From positions 61,983-125,982 of the forward strand of contig JBCCHF010000014.1 of assembly GCA_039028895.1 (NCBI GenBank): 64,000 bases of DNA, in the 5' to 3' direction. Below the pieces are notes generated by a model. That model ran no database searches and was not told the origin of the DNA. It saw only the letters and a program-made list of their open reading frames with translations. Both the position numbers and the translations under genes were made by a program. The stretch comes from JAHDCJ01 sp039028895 (GTDB taxonomy: Bacteria; Bacteroidota; Bacteroidia; Chitinophagales; Saprospiraceae). Below, piece after piece: positions 10,001-18,521 of the stretch; within the stretch, counting starts at the first letter, position 1, and every line of letters starts with the position of its first letter.

Positions 10001-11762
10001 TGTCGACTTCTAATTCGTATGAACCGGTAACTGTCGCCTGAGAATTTCCGTTCTCGACAATAAACTGTGGGATGGTGTTGTTACCATCCGAACTTAGTGT
10101 CAATGCCCATTCATTGGTGCCAGCCACTGAGAAGTCATTCCATTTGCTGACAGCTACATCTCTGATACCATCACCAGCGTTGTTGACTTTTACCCAGCAT
10201 TCAACCATAAAATCACCTCCTGCTCCAAACTGTAATGAAGGGTCATCAGGAACCGTTACCTGGTCATTGGAAGCATTCAGGTTTAAAGCTGTACCAGAAC
10301 CGGGAGCCTGCGGATAATCACCGCCAATAAAATCATGAATATTGCTGAGTGACCATACACCATTAGCATCCTGCGTCCTTACAAATAACTTATGTGGTCC
10401 GATGGGTAATCCGGTAAGATCAGCAGAAAAGCTAATGTTGGAAATGTCGAGCCCTGGTGTTAGGGAGATCGGTGACGCTTGTCCCAAGCCAGGGTCATCG
10501 TCAATGAAATATTCGGCGGCAACGATTTCTGGTTGATCGGCCGGGGTTAGTAATTTACAAACCAACCATTTCCCGGTATGCGACCAAACGCCATTTTCGT
10601 CTTTTGTTCGAACAAAAAGCTGGTTAATGCCTAACGGTAAGGTAGACATATCAGCTGAAAAACTAAGATTGTTGACATCAGCTCCAGGGGTTACAGGGAT
10701 ACTATTGCCATTTCCGAAGCCAGGATCAGTATTCCAGTAATATTCTGCATCGGTAATATGAATTGTGGCTGACGGATCTGGTAATTTGAATACTAACCAA
10801 CGTGCTGTGTGCGACCAGACACCATTCTCGTCTTTAGTTCGTACATAAAGCTGATTCATGCCTAATGGCAAGGCAGACATGTCAGCTGAAAAGCTTAATC
10901 CGTTGACATCGGGTGACGCTATTACTGGAATATCAGTTCCATTCCCTAGCCCGGGATCGGTATTCCAAAAGTATTCTGCATCAGTAATATTGATAGGTGT
11001 CGCCTGATCAGGCATTTTTCCTACCAACCAACTGGAGGTATGTGACCAGACCCCATTTTCGTCTCTGGTTCTTACAAAAAGCTGATTGAGGCCTAATGGT
11101 AAAGCAGACATGTCGGCTGAAAAGCTTAATCCGTTTACATCAGGTGATGCCGTTACCGGAATATCAGTTCCATTACCCAGTCCGGGGTCGGTGTTCCAAA
11201 AATATTCTGCTTCGGTAATGTTAATTGCCGCAGCCGGATCAGACAGTTTTGCGATCAGCCAACTTGCGGTTAATGACCATTCACCATTGTTATTTCTTGT
11301 TCGTACAAAAAGCTGGTTGAGCCCAATTGAGAGACCGGAAATATCAATAGGGAAAGAGAAAGCATTGATATCTTCGGATGGCGTAAATCCTGATACCTGG
11401 TTACCATTGCCGAGTCCTGGGTCTGTATTGAAGAAATATTCAATTTGAACGATCTCAGGAGTAGTAGATATAACTGGCAATTTGAATACAGGCCATTGAT
11501 TAGTCAATGACCAGACGTTGGCTTCATTCCGCGTTCTGACGAAAAGGGTGTGTATGCCTGCTGAAAGGCCTGTAATGTCAACGCTGAAACTTGTAGTTGC
11601 ATCCTGGAGAACAGGAGTTGAGAAGGCAATTCCGTTCCCTGTTCCGGGGTCGGTGTCGAAGAAGTATTCGCCACCATCTATATCCTGTGCCCATATAACC
11701 GGACTGAATGCTAAAAGCAATAGCACTACCAAGCCAGTAAGGCATTTTTTGAATCTTTTCAT
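7083..11762 (-). CDS. giant modular secreted protein: tandem repeats, LamG, PKD, propeller, T9SS domain
   Basis: A 1559-residue protein with signal peptide (1-25). Residues about 30-480 are six tandem repeats of roughly 77 residues, each with EYFxxxDPGxGxG at the front and LPLGxNQLFVRTxDxNGVWS near the end. Residues about 490-680 form a LamG/concanavalin-like fold (DEVRIWSR, LVSYYRFDENAGT). An Ig-like CDGDNAII...YLWSTGETTQSV region and a second similar copy follow, then a PKD domain (FEWSFGNGG...YDSPGFYDVQL). Beyond these are YCF48-like propeller blades (TLDGGMTW, TNDGGVTW, TTNGGMTW) and a C-terminal T9SS sorting domain (YDNLGQQVNHF...LTPGIYYMGI). It is probably a surface adhesin or matrix protein, with no catalytic motif seen. 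It lies 32 bases downstream of the beta-helix gene on the same strand, so the two are likely co-transcribed. Confidence 0.88.
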   Translation of the reverse strand: MKRFKKCLTGLVVLLLLAFSPVIWAQDIDGGEYFFDTDPGTGNGIAFSTPVLQDATTSFSVDITGLSAGIHTLFVRTRNEANVWSLTNQWPVFKLPVISTTPEIVQIEYFFNTDPGLGNGNQVSGFTPSEDINAFSFPIDISGLSIGLNQLFVRTRNNNGEWSLTASWLIAKLSDPAAAINITEAEYFWNTDPGLGNGTDIPVTASPDVNGLSFSADMSALPLGLNQLFVRTRDENGVWSHTSSWLVGKMPDQATPINITDAEYFWNTDPGLGNGTDIPVIASPDVNGLSFSADMSALPLGMNQLYVRTKDENGVWSHTARWLVFKLPDPSATIHITDAEYYWNTDPGFGNGNSIPVTPGADVNNLSFSADMSTLPLGINQLFVRTKDENGVWSHTGKWLVCKLLTPADQPEIVAAEYFIDDDPGLGQASPISLTPGLDISNISFSADLTGLPIGPHKLFVRTQDANGVWSLSNIHDFIGGDYPQAPGSGTALNLNASNDQVTVPDDPSLQFGAGGDFMVECWVKVNNAGDGIRDVAVSKWNDFSVAGTNEWALTLSSDGNNTIPQFIVENGNSQATVTGSYELEVDKWYHLAGVKWGDEILFFVNGVSEGTAFVGGINFNITSEDVIIGNSGSGNNDADAMIDEVRIWSRNFFDDAIRDWMCKKVTPAHPNYSDLVSYYRFDENAGTQLIDVKGPNTGALINTTGWEVSGAPIGDESAWDYTDPIDVSIAHPDGDGLTATITSGTPFGAHVYRIDEAPNVITEPADFTDLLINRYYGVFVAGGTNPEYTMTYDFTGSGYAGDPQKIQVAKRDNNADPVWENTNGIANIGMGTITKEGEAGTEYILGEAVNCSVIIPFDLPGADTVRICDGDNAIIIAPGGFTNYLWSTGETTQSVTALTTDDYGVTATNASGCSASDVKRIEINANPVANVMTSGPTILCQGETVTLTANAGTGFSYLWTNGATSQNITVSNQGSYWVTVTNDNNCSEVSVPVVVQIKNPLADFIGGPLVNYLDAGNPTADVTFTPSTNGTISSFEWSFGNGGTAATPNPMETYDSPGFYDVQLIVEDDTGCRDTLNKPGFVQVWQVFPNTDISIPGITVEVTGASFISSTVGYVSVVSGNGGSGGGTVYQTLDGGMTWTEIIGLGTGDFFNNIIVLDGVPYAVGTGGHLCYHNGSWQFVPGFTQTLYDIWFGGPNYGWVVGAGGLIINWNGSTWTPFSFGTQPLYAVYGVGPGNAWAVGGGGTIWYYNGSVWTQQVSGVSVDLNGVYFVNNLVGWAVGNGGTILYTNDGGVTWTIQGTGFPYNLNGIYCIDSQNAIVVGDNGVVWVTTNGGMTWELFSVGTVTNLLDVTVNNCIGYITGEDGNVYQFQFPGCSPVLPIELLEFKATEDNGNVKLDWVTENEINSRHFEIEHAPDAINFTNLGTIEAAGFSNQPLSYQFVDSQPKTGANYYRLKLVDQDGSFQYSNVEVVVLRPSDTSITLKPSLVSGSTTLEIETEWNGKVDVIIYDNLGQQVNHFDYQTSEGLNRFELDFSVLTPGIYYMGIIQNGEVQTLKFVKL
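10330..11675 (-). repeat. six tandem protein-coding repeats of about 231 bp
   Basis: Within the giant gene the DPGxGNG-type units recur about every 231-235 bp (for example CCGGGATCGG at 10951 and CCGGGGTCGG at 11182). The third and fourth units from the N-terminus are nearly identical at the DNA level, while the first and sixth have diverged. This shows recent unit duplication or gene conversion in the centre of the array. Confidence 0.9.
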
Positions 11763-11794
11763 TTCCTAGGGATTTAGAGTTAAGACAATAAATC

Positions 11795-12817
11795 CTACTG
11801 ATTCGAACGTGTAGAGATGATGACATTTATGCTATTCGTGCCCGTTGCAGGAGCCACGAACTCATAAATAGTTGGAATGGATGGAATGCCGGAAAGGACG
11901 TACGCTGTACCTCCACCAAAAGCGCCACAGTCTTCCCCGCTTTGACCAGTACCTTCAGCAACCGATCCTGGAGCGGTCTGGTAATAGGTGTCATTATCTA
12001 CACTACCGGTTTCCAGGGTAAAGACATCACCACCTGGCACATTTTGCTGATTGCCATTTCCTGCTGGATATTGGGTGCTGTTGCCGATATTATTAAAGAA
12101 AGAATTTCCTGCATTGATGGTGACATTTCCATTGGCAGAGATATTATTGATAATAGAGAATCCGTCTGCATTTAGCGACCAACTATTAGAATCAAAACGG
12201 AAAGTGTTATTAATAATAATACCTGAAGCTCCTGACCCGGTCAGAGAAATTGGGGTTTGTATGATATTATTGGCTATTAGGATATTGCCTCTTTGAGCTG
12301 AAGCACTGTAGCTTATCCCTGCATTATTGTAGCCGTTGAATAAGAAGTTTTGTTTTATCACACAGTTACTGACATTTTGGGTAGCTCCATCACCAAGGAA
12401 AATGGTCCTGTTAATTTGGTTGCGTTCTATGACCATATCCTGATCGCGAATGTAAAGGTAGTTGGTTAACGTTAGTCCTGAGATTTTTGAACCAGCTGAA
12501 CCTGCTTGTAAAATGATCTGGCCACAGATTGAAGCGTTTGCAAATGCCTGAAGGCCAGTGTTCACATTTAAGTTATATCCAGACCCAAAAACATAAAGCT
12601 GCTTGGAGATGGAAAGATTACCATAGCTGGCAGCAGATCCTTCGATATAAATCGTATCTCCTACAACTGCTGCATCATGTGCATCTGTAAAGTTGTCATA
12701 AACATCCACGCCGGTGACTCCGGTGTTGTTTACTCTGAATACGGTTGCATTAGCATCGTACGAAAAAATCATTACTACAGCGAAAAGACAAAAAATTAAC
12801 AAGTTCCTCATGATCAT
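11795..12817 (-). CDS. secreted right-handed parallel beta-helix protein
   Basis: A 340-residue exported protein. A signal peptide (about 1-24, ending SYDANA) is followed by TVFRVNNTGVTGVDVYDNFTDAHDAAVVGDTIYIEG, the usual opening of pectate-lyase-like beta-helix proteins. It continues with short, regular Asn/Ile-rich coils (VIERNQINRTIFLGDG, ILIANNIIQTPISLTG, GIIINNTF, FSIINNISANGNVTINA). The helix is a binding or scaffold fold, and no polysaccharide lyase catalytic residues are evident. There is no full T9SS domain. The last 30 residues (EFVAPATGTNSINVIISTRSNQ) look like a truncated tail. The gene is followed after 32 bases by the giant modular gene, which suggests the two products act together at the surface. 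Confidence 0.8.
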   Translation of the reverse strand: MIMRNLLIFCLFAVVMIFSYDANATVFRVNNTGVTGVDVYDNFTDAHDAAVVGDTIYIEGSAASYGNLSISKQLYVFGSGYNLNVNTGLQAFANASICGQIILQAGSAGSKISGLTLTNYLYIRDQDMVIERNQINRTIFLGDGATQNVSNCVIKQNFLFNGYNNAGISYSASAQRGNILIANNIIQTPISLTGSGASGIIINNTFRFDSNSWSLNADGFSIINNISANGNVTINAGNSFFNNIGNSTQYPAGNGNQQNVPGGDVFTLETGSVDNDTYYQTAPGSVAEGTGQSGEDCGAFGGGTAYVLSGIPSIPTIYEFVAPATGTNSINVIISTRSNQ

Positions 12818-12962
12818 TTTTTTGAGAGATTAATGTTTTTGGTTGAGAATAAAATATTTGGCTATCTCTTGGCTCCAAAATTATAGCCCCCTCAAAAAAA
12901 TATATATAGGGCATATGCCCCATTTTTGAACATTAGGTTGGTTAATCCTTGATTTTCTTGTC

Positions 12963-13463
12963 TCAAGACTTACTCTTCTCCTGCACTTCTTCGGCCGTTA
13001 AGCCATAAAGTGGAGGCGACTTTTCGCCAATCATCCCAAGGTAAATAAAGATCTGGCCCCGATGATGGATCTCATGCTCGATCATTGCTCGTAGCCATTT
13101 CCACAAGGTGATCGGAGTGCCCGCTGGTGTTAAGGTTTTCTTGTTAAGGTCTTCCGGAGTGAGCTTTTCGAAAATGGCTAATGAGGCTTCATGGCAGTCA
13201 TTGAGGTATTGAATTGTTGCCGTATAGCCGCTAGCCAGCTCCTCACCGTGACCTGGATATGTTGATGGTTTGAATTGAGCATTTTCGGCATACATATAAC
13301 GTTCAATGGATCCTAAATGTCTGATTAGATCGCCAAACGTGAATTTTCCTTCCTCATAGGTCCACTCCAGTTGCTCATGTGGAATACTCGTGATAACCCG
13401 CATCGTTCGCGCCCTGATCTTTTTGTAATAATCAAGGAAAGCGCTTATTTCTCTTATTTCCAT
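12963..13463 (-). CDS. DinB-family putative metal-dependent protein
   Basis: A 166-residue DinB/YfiT-like four-helix-bundle protein. The metal-binding histidines of the fold are visible: His near residue 50 in DLIRHLGSIERYM, and the pair in the C-terminal helix EHEIHHRGQIFIYL (about 130-143). The family includes thiol-dependent transferases and DNA-damage-inducible proteins, usually cytoplasmic, and the substrate of this one is not predictable. The ATG at 13463 directly precedes the core fold. The gene is divergent from the secreted protein gene whose ATG is at 13497, leaving only 33 bases between the start codons. Confidence 0.85.
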   Translation of the reverse strand: MEIREISAFLDYYKKIRARTMRVITSIPHEQLEWTYEEGKFTFGDLIRHLGSIERYMYAENAQFKPSTYPGHGEELASGYTATIQYLNDCHEASLAIFEKLTPEDLNKKTLTPAGTPITLWKWLRAMIEHEIHHRGQIFIYLGMIGEKSPPLYGLTAEEVQEKSKS

Positions 13464-13496
13464 AACTTAGATTTAGTAATTCTCAAGTTCAAGATA

Positions 13497-14729
13497 ATGA
13501 AAAGGATTTACCTCATTCTGTTTGCAATCTTGTTGGGTTACCCCAATATCCACGGTCAATTGGTCTTCGAATCAGGAAACCTGTTTGTGGAAATTTCTGA
13601 TATTATCTCCGATATGCCAGGAAATACAGGGGATGATTATGACGAACCCTCTCAATTACAATTAGCGACATGGGGGATTGGGCTATCTGAGCTGTTTTCT
13701 ACGAATTATAGCCAGGCGGCGATGCAATTCAACAGTATTGGCTACAGCCTGGTAGAATATACTGACAATACAGGATCTGATGACAGAATTTATTATTTGA
13801 TTCGCTCGAATGGCAATAATTTTTGGGGAACTTATGTGTGGTATCCCAATTTTGAAAGGTCTTTGATAATCCAGTCTCCACACCCCCAAAAGGACTTGAA
13901 TACCGGAATTGAAGGCATCCATGTATTCCGGGAAACCGGTGCTTTATTTTTCTGCCTGAGTGGTACAAGTCGGTGCAACAGTTCTTTTTCAAGCAACTGC
14001 AGTGGTAATACCTCGGTTTGTACAGGTAATTCTGAAAACTACCGTATTTCTGATCTTTCTCACGTGGTGGCTTCGGTTTTCCAGTCAACGACTGACAGTC
14101 TTTTTAATCGCTTTGACGAAAGTCATTTCATACAATTGCATGGTTTTGCCAAACAGCCTACTGATCCATACGTGATACTTAGTAATGGCACGCGTGAAAC
14201 GCCGATACCAGATTACCTATCAGCATTCAGGGACAACCTGTTTAATGAAGATAATTCATTGACCTTCAAAATCGCCCATATCGACCAGGACTGGACAAGG
14301 CTAATCGGATTCACCAATACGCAGGGACGCTTGATAAATGCATCCATTGATCATTGTACTGAAAACGCAGAGCTAACCAATGGCAGGTTTTTCCATGTTG
14401 AGCAGGAAAAAACCAAACTCAGAGATAATATCCTTGGCTGGAATAAGGTCGCGAATGCTTTGATCAATACTTTTCCACCTGTTTCAACTTCGGTGTATGA
14501 AGAAATTGCGACTCCAATTTCGGTTTACCCGAATCCGACAACTGGTAAATTAGTGGTTGAGGGCAAACACAACGGAATCTGCGTGTTTAGTTGGATGGGC
14601 CATGATATCACAGCACAACTAACGATTATCAAGATGGACGATAAGGTCAATCTCGATATGTCTTCATGCCCCGCCGGAATCTATTTTCTGAAAACGGAAG
14701 CAGGTATTATTCGCTTTGTTAAGCACTGA
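13497..14729 (+). CDS. secreted protein of unknown function with T9SS sorting domain
   Basis: A 410-residue protein if started at the ATG at 13497, which places a good signal peptide (MKRIYLILFAILLGYPNIHG) at the N-terminus. The upstream in-frame ATG at 13371 lies inside the DinB gene and adds 42 residues that hide the signal peptide. The middle contains a Cys-containing segment (SGTSRCNSSFSSNCSGNTSVC). A conserved-looking block near residues 195-330 follows (HFIQLHGFAKQPTDP, ILSNGTRETP, RLIGFTNTQGR, FFHVEQEKTKLRD), with spaced His and Glu residues that could be catalytic or metal-binding. I do not recognise the family. The end (VYPNPTTGKLVVEG ... CPAGIYFLKTEAG) is a T9SS sorting domain. Confidence 0.8.
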   Translation: MKRIYLILFAILLGYPNIHGQLVFESGNLFVEISDIISDMPGNTGDDYDEPSQLQLATWGIGLSELFSTNYSQAAMQFNSIGYSLVEYTDNTGSDDRIYYLIRSNGNNFWGTYVWYPNFERSLIIQSPHPQKDLNTGIEGIHVFRETGALFFCLSGTSRCNSSFSSNCSGNTSVCTGNSENYRISDLSHVVASVFQSTTDSLFNRFDESHFIQLHGFAKQPTDPYVILSNGTRETPIPDYLSAFRDNLFNEDNSLTFKIAHIDQDWTRLIGFTNTQGRLINASIDHCTENAELTNGRFFHVEQEKTKLRDNILGWNKVANALINTFPPVSTSVYEEIATPISVYPNPTTGKLVVEGKHNGICVFSWMGHDITAQLTIIKMDDKVNLDMSSCPAGIYFLKTEAGIIRFVKH

Positions 14730-14810
14730 GGAGATTGATTTTTGCCTTCTGCTGACAAAACGCATTATCGGATTTTGTAAATTATCGTTCCTAACCTAAA
14801 CCTGTGAACG

Positions 14811-16517
14811 ATGCATCAAGCTAATGTTGCCCTTACTTTCATTGTATTCTTCCTTCTGATTTGTGGAATTTCTCATGCCCAAACGACTTATTATGTTTCC
14901 GTTACCGGAAATAACAATACAGGAATCGGTACTTCCCTGAATCCCTGGGCTACTATTACGCATGCTTTGGATAATGCCTCGGATGGCAGCACTATCATTG
15001 TGACGCCCGGCACCTATAATGGTCGCGTTAGGATGCGTGGTACATTCCCGCAAGGAGTGTTGGTCAAATCAGAAGTACCTTATATGGCAAAATTGCGTAA
15101 TGACGATCGAGTAATGACTTTTTACACCCACCCAAATGGTTGTAATGGCATCACGATTGAAGGCTTTGATATTGCACATGATGGTCCTGGCGCAGATCCG
15201 CTGGTGGTGCATATTGATGGCAATGGAATTGGCGCTGTACATGATGTTACCATCCGGAACTGTATTTTACACGATAGCTATGATAACGATATTCTCAAGA
15301 TCAATAATAGCTGTTACAATATAACCATTCAGGGAAACCTGTTTTTTAATCAAACCGGAAGCGATGAACATATCGACGGAAACAGCATGCGCAACCTGGT
15401 AATTGAAGACAATATTTTTATGAACGATTTTGCCGCAAGCGGTCGGGTCAATCAGAATAACACTAGTTCCTATATCGTTATCAAAGACAGCGGGACATCA
15501 GATATGTATACTGGTGCCCAGGATATCACAATCAGGCGAAACGTTTTTCTCAATTATGAGGGTAGTACAGGCCATAATTTCGTCTTGTTAGGTGAAGATG
15601 GTATGCCTTATTACGAAGCATTTGATGTGCTGATCGAGAATAATCTAATGCTTGGAAATAGTGGTAATACCATGCGCGCTCCCTTAGGCATAAAAGGCTG
15701 TAAGCATGCCACTTTTCGCAACAATACGGTGCATGGTAATTTCCCTTCGCTGGCCTTTGCATTCAGGTTCAATACAGAGGGCAGTAACCTTCCCAATGAC
15801 AGCATTTTCCTTTACAATAACATCTGGTCTGATCCGACAGGTACGATGAACGATTTTTCTGATTCTCCTTTCGGGGAAACCGATCATTTCGTAATGTCAA
15901 ATAATGTCTACTGGAATGGTGGGCTTACAATCCCTTCTGATATCAGTAACGATATGATCAATGTTGACGATGATGTCAATGCCATCATGGGTAATCCATT
16001 CCTGGCCAATCACGGAGGACTGGTAACTCCTCATTTTAACTCGACAACCAGCCAGTTTGCTGATGGCTCATCGACTATTCGCGAAGCCTTTGAAACCTTG
16101 GTCTTGGCTTATGCACTAATGGGCTTCCAGTCAGTAGCCCTTAACACCGCCGATCAGACAAATGCCCCTCATGACGACATCCTCGGCAACCTGCGTGGCG
16201 GCCAGACGGACGTAGGTTGTTACGAACACGAAACGGCTACAAGTCTGGCGGCACCATTTCAAAACTTCGGCGTAGTGTTGAGCCCAAATCCAGCTAAAGA
16301 AAATGTACAGCTAAACATCAATTCAGATTGGATGGGAGTGATTTCGATTTCGCTCTATACGACCCAGGGCAAATTGATGAGACAATCACAAGGAGATAAA
16401 ACCAGCCCTAAGTCAATATTCCAAATAAGTCTAAATGGCTTATCTCCCGGTGTGTATTCTGTCCTTTTAAGTTCTGGTGCTCAAAGATTGTGGTCGGGCC
16501 AACTCATAAAAAAATAA
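14811..16517 (+). CDS. secreted parallel beta-helix protein with T9SS sorting domain
   Basis: A 568-residue protein. The signal peptide (about 1-24, ending SHAQ) is followed by TTYYVSVTGNNNTGIGTSLNPWATITHALDNASDGSTIIVTPGTYNG, the DUF1565-like entry found in Bacteroidota pectate-lyase-type beta-helix proteins. Repeated helix coils follow (VHDVTIRNCILHDS, YNITIQGNLFFNQ, RNLVIEDNIFMND, QDITIRRNVFLNY, FDVLIENNLMLGN, HATFRNNTVHGN). The C-terminal region about 485-568 (VVLSPNPAKENVQLNI ... LSPGVYSVLLSSG) is a type A T9SS domain. It may bind or degrade polysaccharide on the cell surface. I see no complete lyase active-site triad. Confidence 0.85.
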   Translation: MHQANVALTFIVFFLLICGISHAQTTYYVSVTGNNNTGIGTSLNPWATITHALDNASDGSTIIVTPGTYNGRVRMRGTFPQGVLVKSEVPYMAKLRNDDRVMTFYTHPNGCNGITIEGFDIAHDGPGADPLVVHIDGNGIGAVHDVTIRNCILHDSYDNDILKINNSCYNITIQGNLFFNQTGSDEHIDGNSMRNLVIEDNIFMNDFAASGRVNQNNTSSYIVIKDSGTSDMYTGAQDITIRRNVFLNYEGSTGHNFVLLGEDGMPYYEAFDVLIENNLMLGNSGNTMRAPLGIKGCKHATFRNNTVHGNFPSLAFAFRFNTEGSNLPNDSIFLYNNIWSDPTGTMNDFSDSPFGETDHFVMSNNVYWNGGLTIPSDISNDMINVDDDVNAIMGNPFLANHGGLVTPHFNSTTSQFADGSSTIREAFETLVLAYALMGFQSVALNTADQTNAPHDDILGNLRGGQTDVGCYEHETATSLAAPFQNFGVVLSPNPAKENVQLNINSDWMGVISISLYTTQGKLMRQSQGDKTSPKSIFQISLNGLSPGVYSVLLSSGAQRLWSGQLIKK

Positions 16518-16550
16518 AACGAGTCTGGAGTCGTCTCCGTGTTAAAAATT

Positions 16551-17159
16551 TCACTGCCCATATAACTCTCTAAGCTGCTGAGGAATCTCTACGCCCTGCA
16601 TCCCAATAATTATCAAAGTGGATAAAATAACACCCAATCCAATTATGATTTTCGCGTGCAACTCAGCTTTCCTTTTCCCGCCAAGAAATCCCATCATACT
16701 AATCCGGTAAGCACAGGCTAAATGGATAAAGAAAGCCAAGACCGCCAAAAAGTAATACGGAATGAAAAATAACTGAAAAGGCCAAAGGTTGAGCCCGGCC
16801 GCCCCAAAATATAAATCCGTGTCAATCAAGAAATAAGACCTTGCAATAAGAACAGCAGACACGTGTATTAAGAGGAAAAAAGCAAGGTAAGTTCCTGAAT
16901 AAAGCTGCAGTCGATCAAAGCCAGATAACCGGAACTTCCGCCGCTTGACAAATAGTTTTATCCCGGAAAAGACCTGCAAAACGACTGCAGCGATCAACAA
17001 AGCTTCTACAACCACATATCTATAGACCCGACGAAGCCCATCCATAAAGGCAAGATGCACCTCCTCACCCCAAAAAATAAGAGCATGATTGGCGAGATGT
17101 GCAAAAACAAAAAGGCTAATAATAAGGCCAGAGTACAAATGAAGTTTCTTCATGAGCAT
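16551..17159 (-). CDS. four-helix membrane protein, cytochrome b-like
   Basis: A 202-residue integral membrane protein with about four or five hydrophobic helices. Histidines fall within or at the ends of helices in pairs (HLYSG near 7, FAHLANH at about 20-25, LLIHVSAV near 100, FFIHLACAYR near 146). That arrangement is typical of small di-haem cytochrome b subunits and DUF4405-like proteins. Haem binding and any partner enzyme are inferences, as no redox partner gene lies next to it. A second ATG at 17153 (MKKLHLYSG) is a likely alternative start, two residues shorter. It sits 60 bases downstream of nhaA's start-side neighbour set, on the same strand as but separate from nhaA, whose stop is at 17223. 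Confidence 0.6.
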   Translation of the reverse strand: MLMKKLHLYSGLIISLFVFAHLANHALIFWGEEVHLAFMDGLRRVYRYVVVEALLIAAVVLQVFSGIKLFVKRRKFRLSGFDRLQLYSGTYLAFFLLIHVSAVLIARSYFLIDTDLYFGAAGLNLWPFQLFFIPYYFLAVLAFFIHLACAYRISMMGFLGGKRKAELHAKIIIGLGVILSTLIIIGMQGVEIPQQLRELYGQ

Positions 17160-17222
17160 TATTTTTCAGCATAAAAACAAACTAAATTTGTCTTTGTAGA
17201 CCGAATATAGCTCAAAAAAAAT

Positions 17223-18521
17223 CTAAGCCTTGGCTGCTGGGGCAAATCGCAATATCATATAGGCAATAAGCCCCGAGATGAATGACCCAATGAAAATGCC
17301 CACCTTGGCCGAGTCTATAAACATGGCCGAATCAGCATATGCCAAATTTGCCACAAAAATAGACATCGTGAATCCGACACCCGCCAGGAAAGCCATACCA
17401 AGGATTTGCCACTTGCTGACCTCTGGGGGTAAAGCAACGACTTTAAGGGTAACTCCGAGCCAGGTCATAAACGAAATTCCAATAGCATTACCAACAACAA
17501 GACATATGGTTATGGTGGTAATCAGGCCCATGTCCAATACCATGTCTTCGCTGAATACAACACCAGCATTGGCCAAAGCGAAAATCGGCATAATGAAATA
17601 AGCCACCCAGTTGTGCAACTGGTGTTCAAGGTATTGAAGGGGAGATTGTACTTTATGGGTCCAACCCTGGAGGTTATCGATTTGAGCAATTTGTTCTTTT
17701 GATAAAATACCAGATCCTGGATTTTCGGAGTTTTTAATCCTTTCAACGATTCGGGTTAATAGCCTGGTGTAGGTCCCAAATTCAATTTTCTGCCTTATCG
17801 GAATAGTAAAAGCCAGCAAGACACCAGCAATAGTCGGATGGACACCAGCCTTAAGGAAGAAATACCAGATCACAGCACCAATCCCAAAGGTTGTGAATTT
17901 GGAATAGAATTGGCGATTACCTAGGTAAAATAGCACAGCCAGCAAAATTCCTGCGTAAGCTAGCAGTTGCAATTTTATAGCACCACTATAGAAAATGGCA
18001 ATCACCAATACTGCACCAAGGTCATCCACAATAGCAAATGCCGTCAAAAAGATCTTTAAACTAATAGGCACCTTATCGCCAAGCAGTTTCAGGATAGCCA
18101 ATGAAAAAGCAATATCTGTGGCCATTGGAATACCCCAACCCTGTGCAGTTTCCGGGTTTTGATTAATTAGCATAAACATGATTACCGGAACGGACATACC
18201 ACCTATAGCAGCAAACAAAGGGAAAGCCGCTTTTTTAAAAGAATTGAGTTCCCCAAGTAATAATTCGCGTTTGATCTCAAGACCGATGAGGAAAAAGAAA
18301 ATGGCCATCAAACCATCATTGATCCAGAGAATCAATGGTTTGTTAAGCTGAAAATCCTGGGTGTTGATGCCAACTTTATATCCCCATAAAGATTCATAAA
18401 GATGACCATAAGGCGAGTTAGCCCAGATCAGGGCAATAAGTGCAGAGCAGAACAGTAGGATACCACTGAAACTCTCAATTTTGACGAACTTCTGAAATGG
18501 AGTTAAAATCTTCTGAATCAT
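17223..18521 (-). CDS. nhaA: Na+/H+ antiporter NhaA
   Basis: A 432-residue inner-membrane antiporter with the full NhaA pattern. It opens with FQKFVKIESFSGILLFCSALIALIWANSPYG, then INDGLMAIFFFLIGLEIKRELLLGEL, PMATDIAFSLAIL, and FAIVDDLGAVLVIAIFYS, which carries the two adjacent aspartates that bind Na+/H+ in the E. coli protein. The late helix has GVGFTMSIFVANLAY. It exchanges cytoplasmic Na+ for external H+, important for growth at high salt or alkaline pH and consistent with a marine organism. The first four bases of this gene overlap the stop of the upstream SGNH hydrolase gene (ATGA arrangement), indicating co-translation. Confidence 0.95.
   Translation of the reverse strand: MIQKILTPFQKFVKIESFSGILLFCSALIALIWANSPYGHLYESLWGYKVGINTQDFQLNKPLILWINDGLMAIFFFLIGLEIKRELLLGELNSFKKAAFPLFAAIGGMSVPVIMFMLINQNPETAQGWGIPMATDIAFSLAILKLLGDKVPISLKIFLTAFAIVDDLGAVLVIAIFYSGAIKLQLLAYAGILLAVLFYLGNRQFYSKFTTFGIGAVIWYFFLKAGVHPTIAGVLLAFTIPIRQKIEFGTYTRLLTRIVERIKNSENPGSGILSKEQIAQIDNLQGWTHKVQSPLQYLEHQLHNWVAYFIMPIFALANAGVVFSEDMVLDMGLITTITICLVVGNAIGISFMTWLGVTLKVVALPPEVSKWQILGMAFLAGVGFTMSIFVANLAYADSAMFIDSAKVGIFIGSFISGLIAYMILRFAPAAKA

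Noticed and set aside
9567..10013. A 148-codon plus-strand frame inside the giant secreted gene
   Set aside because: It mirrors the LamG region of the minus-strand gene; codon bias, not a gene, keeps it open.
10330..11675. CRISPR-like array
   Set aside because: The repeats are about 231 bp, in frame and protein-coding, with no short spacers or cas genes; no CRISPR was seen anywhere in the window.
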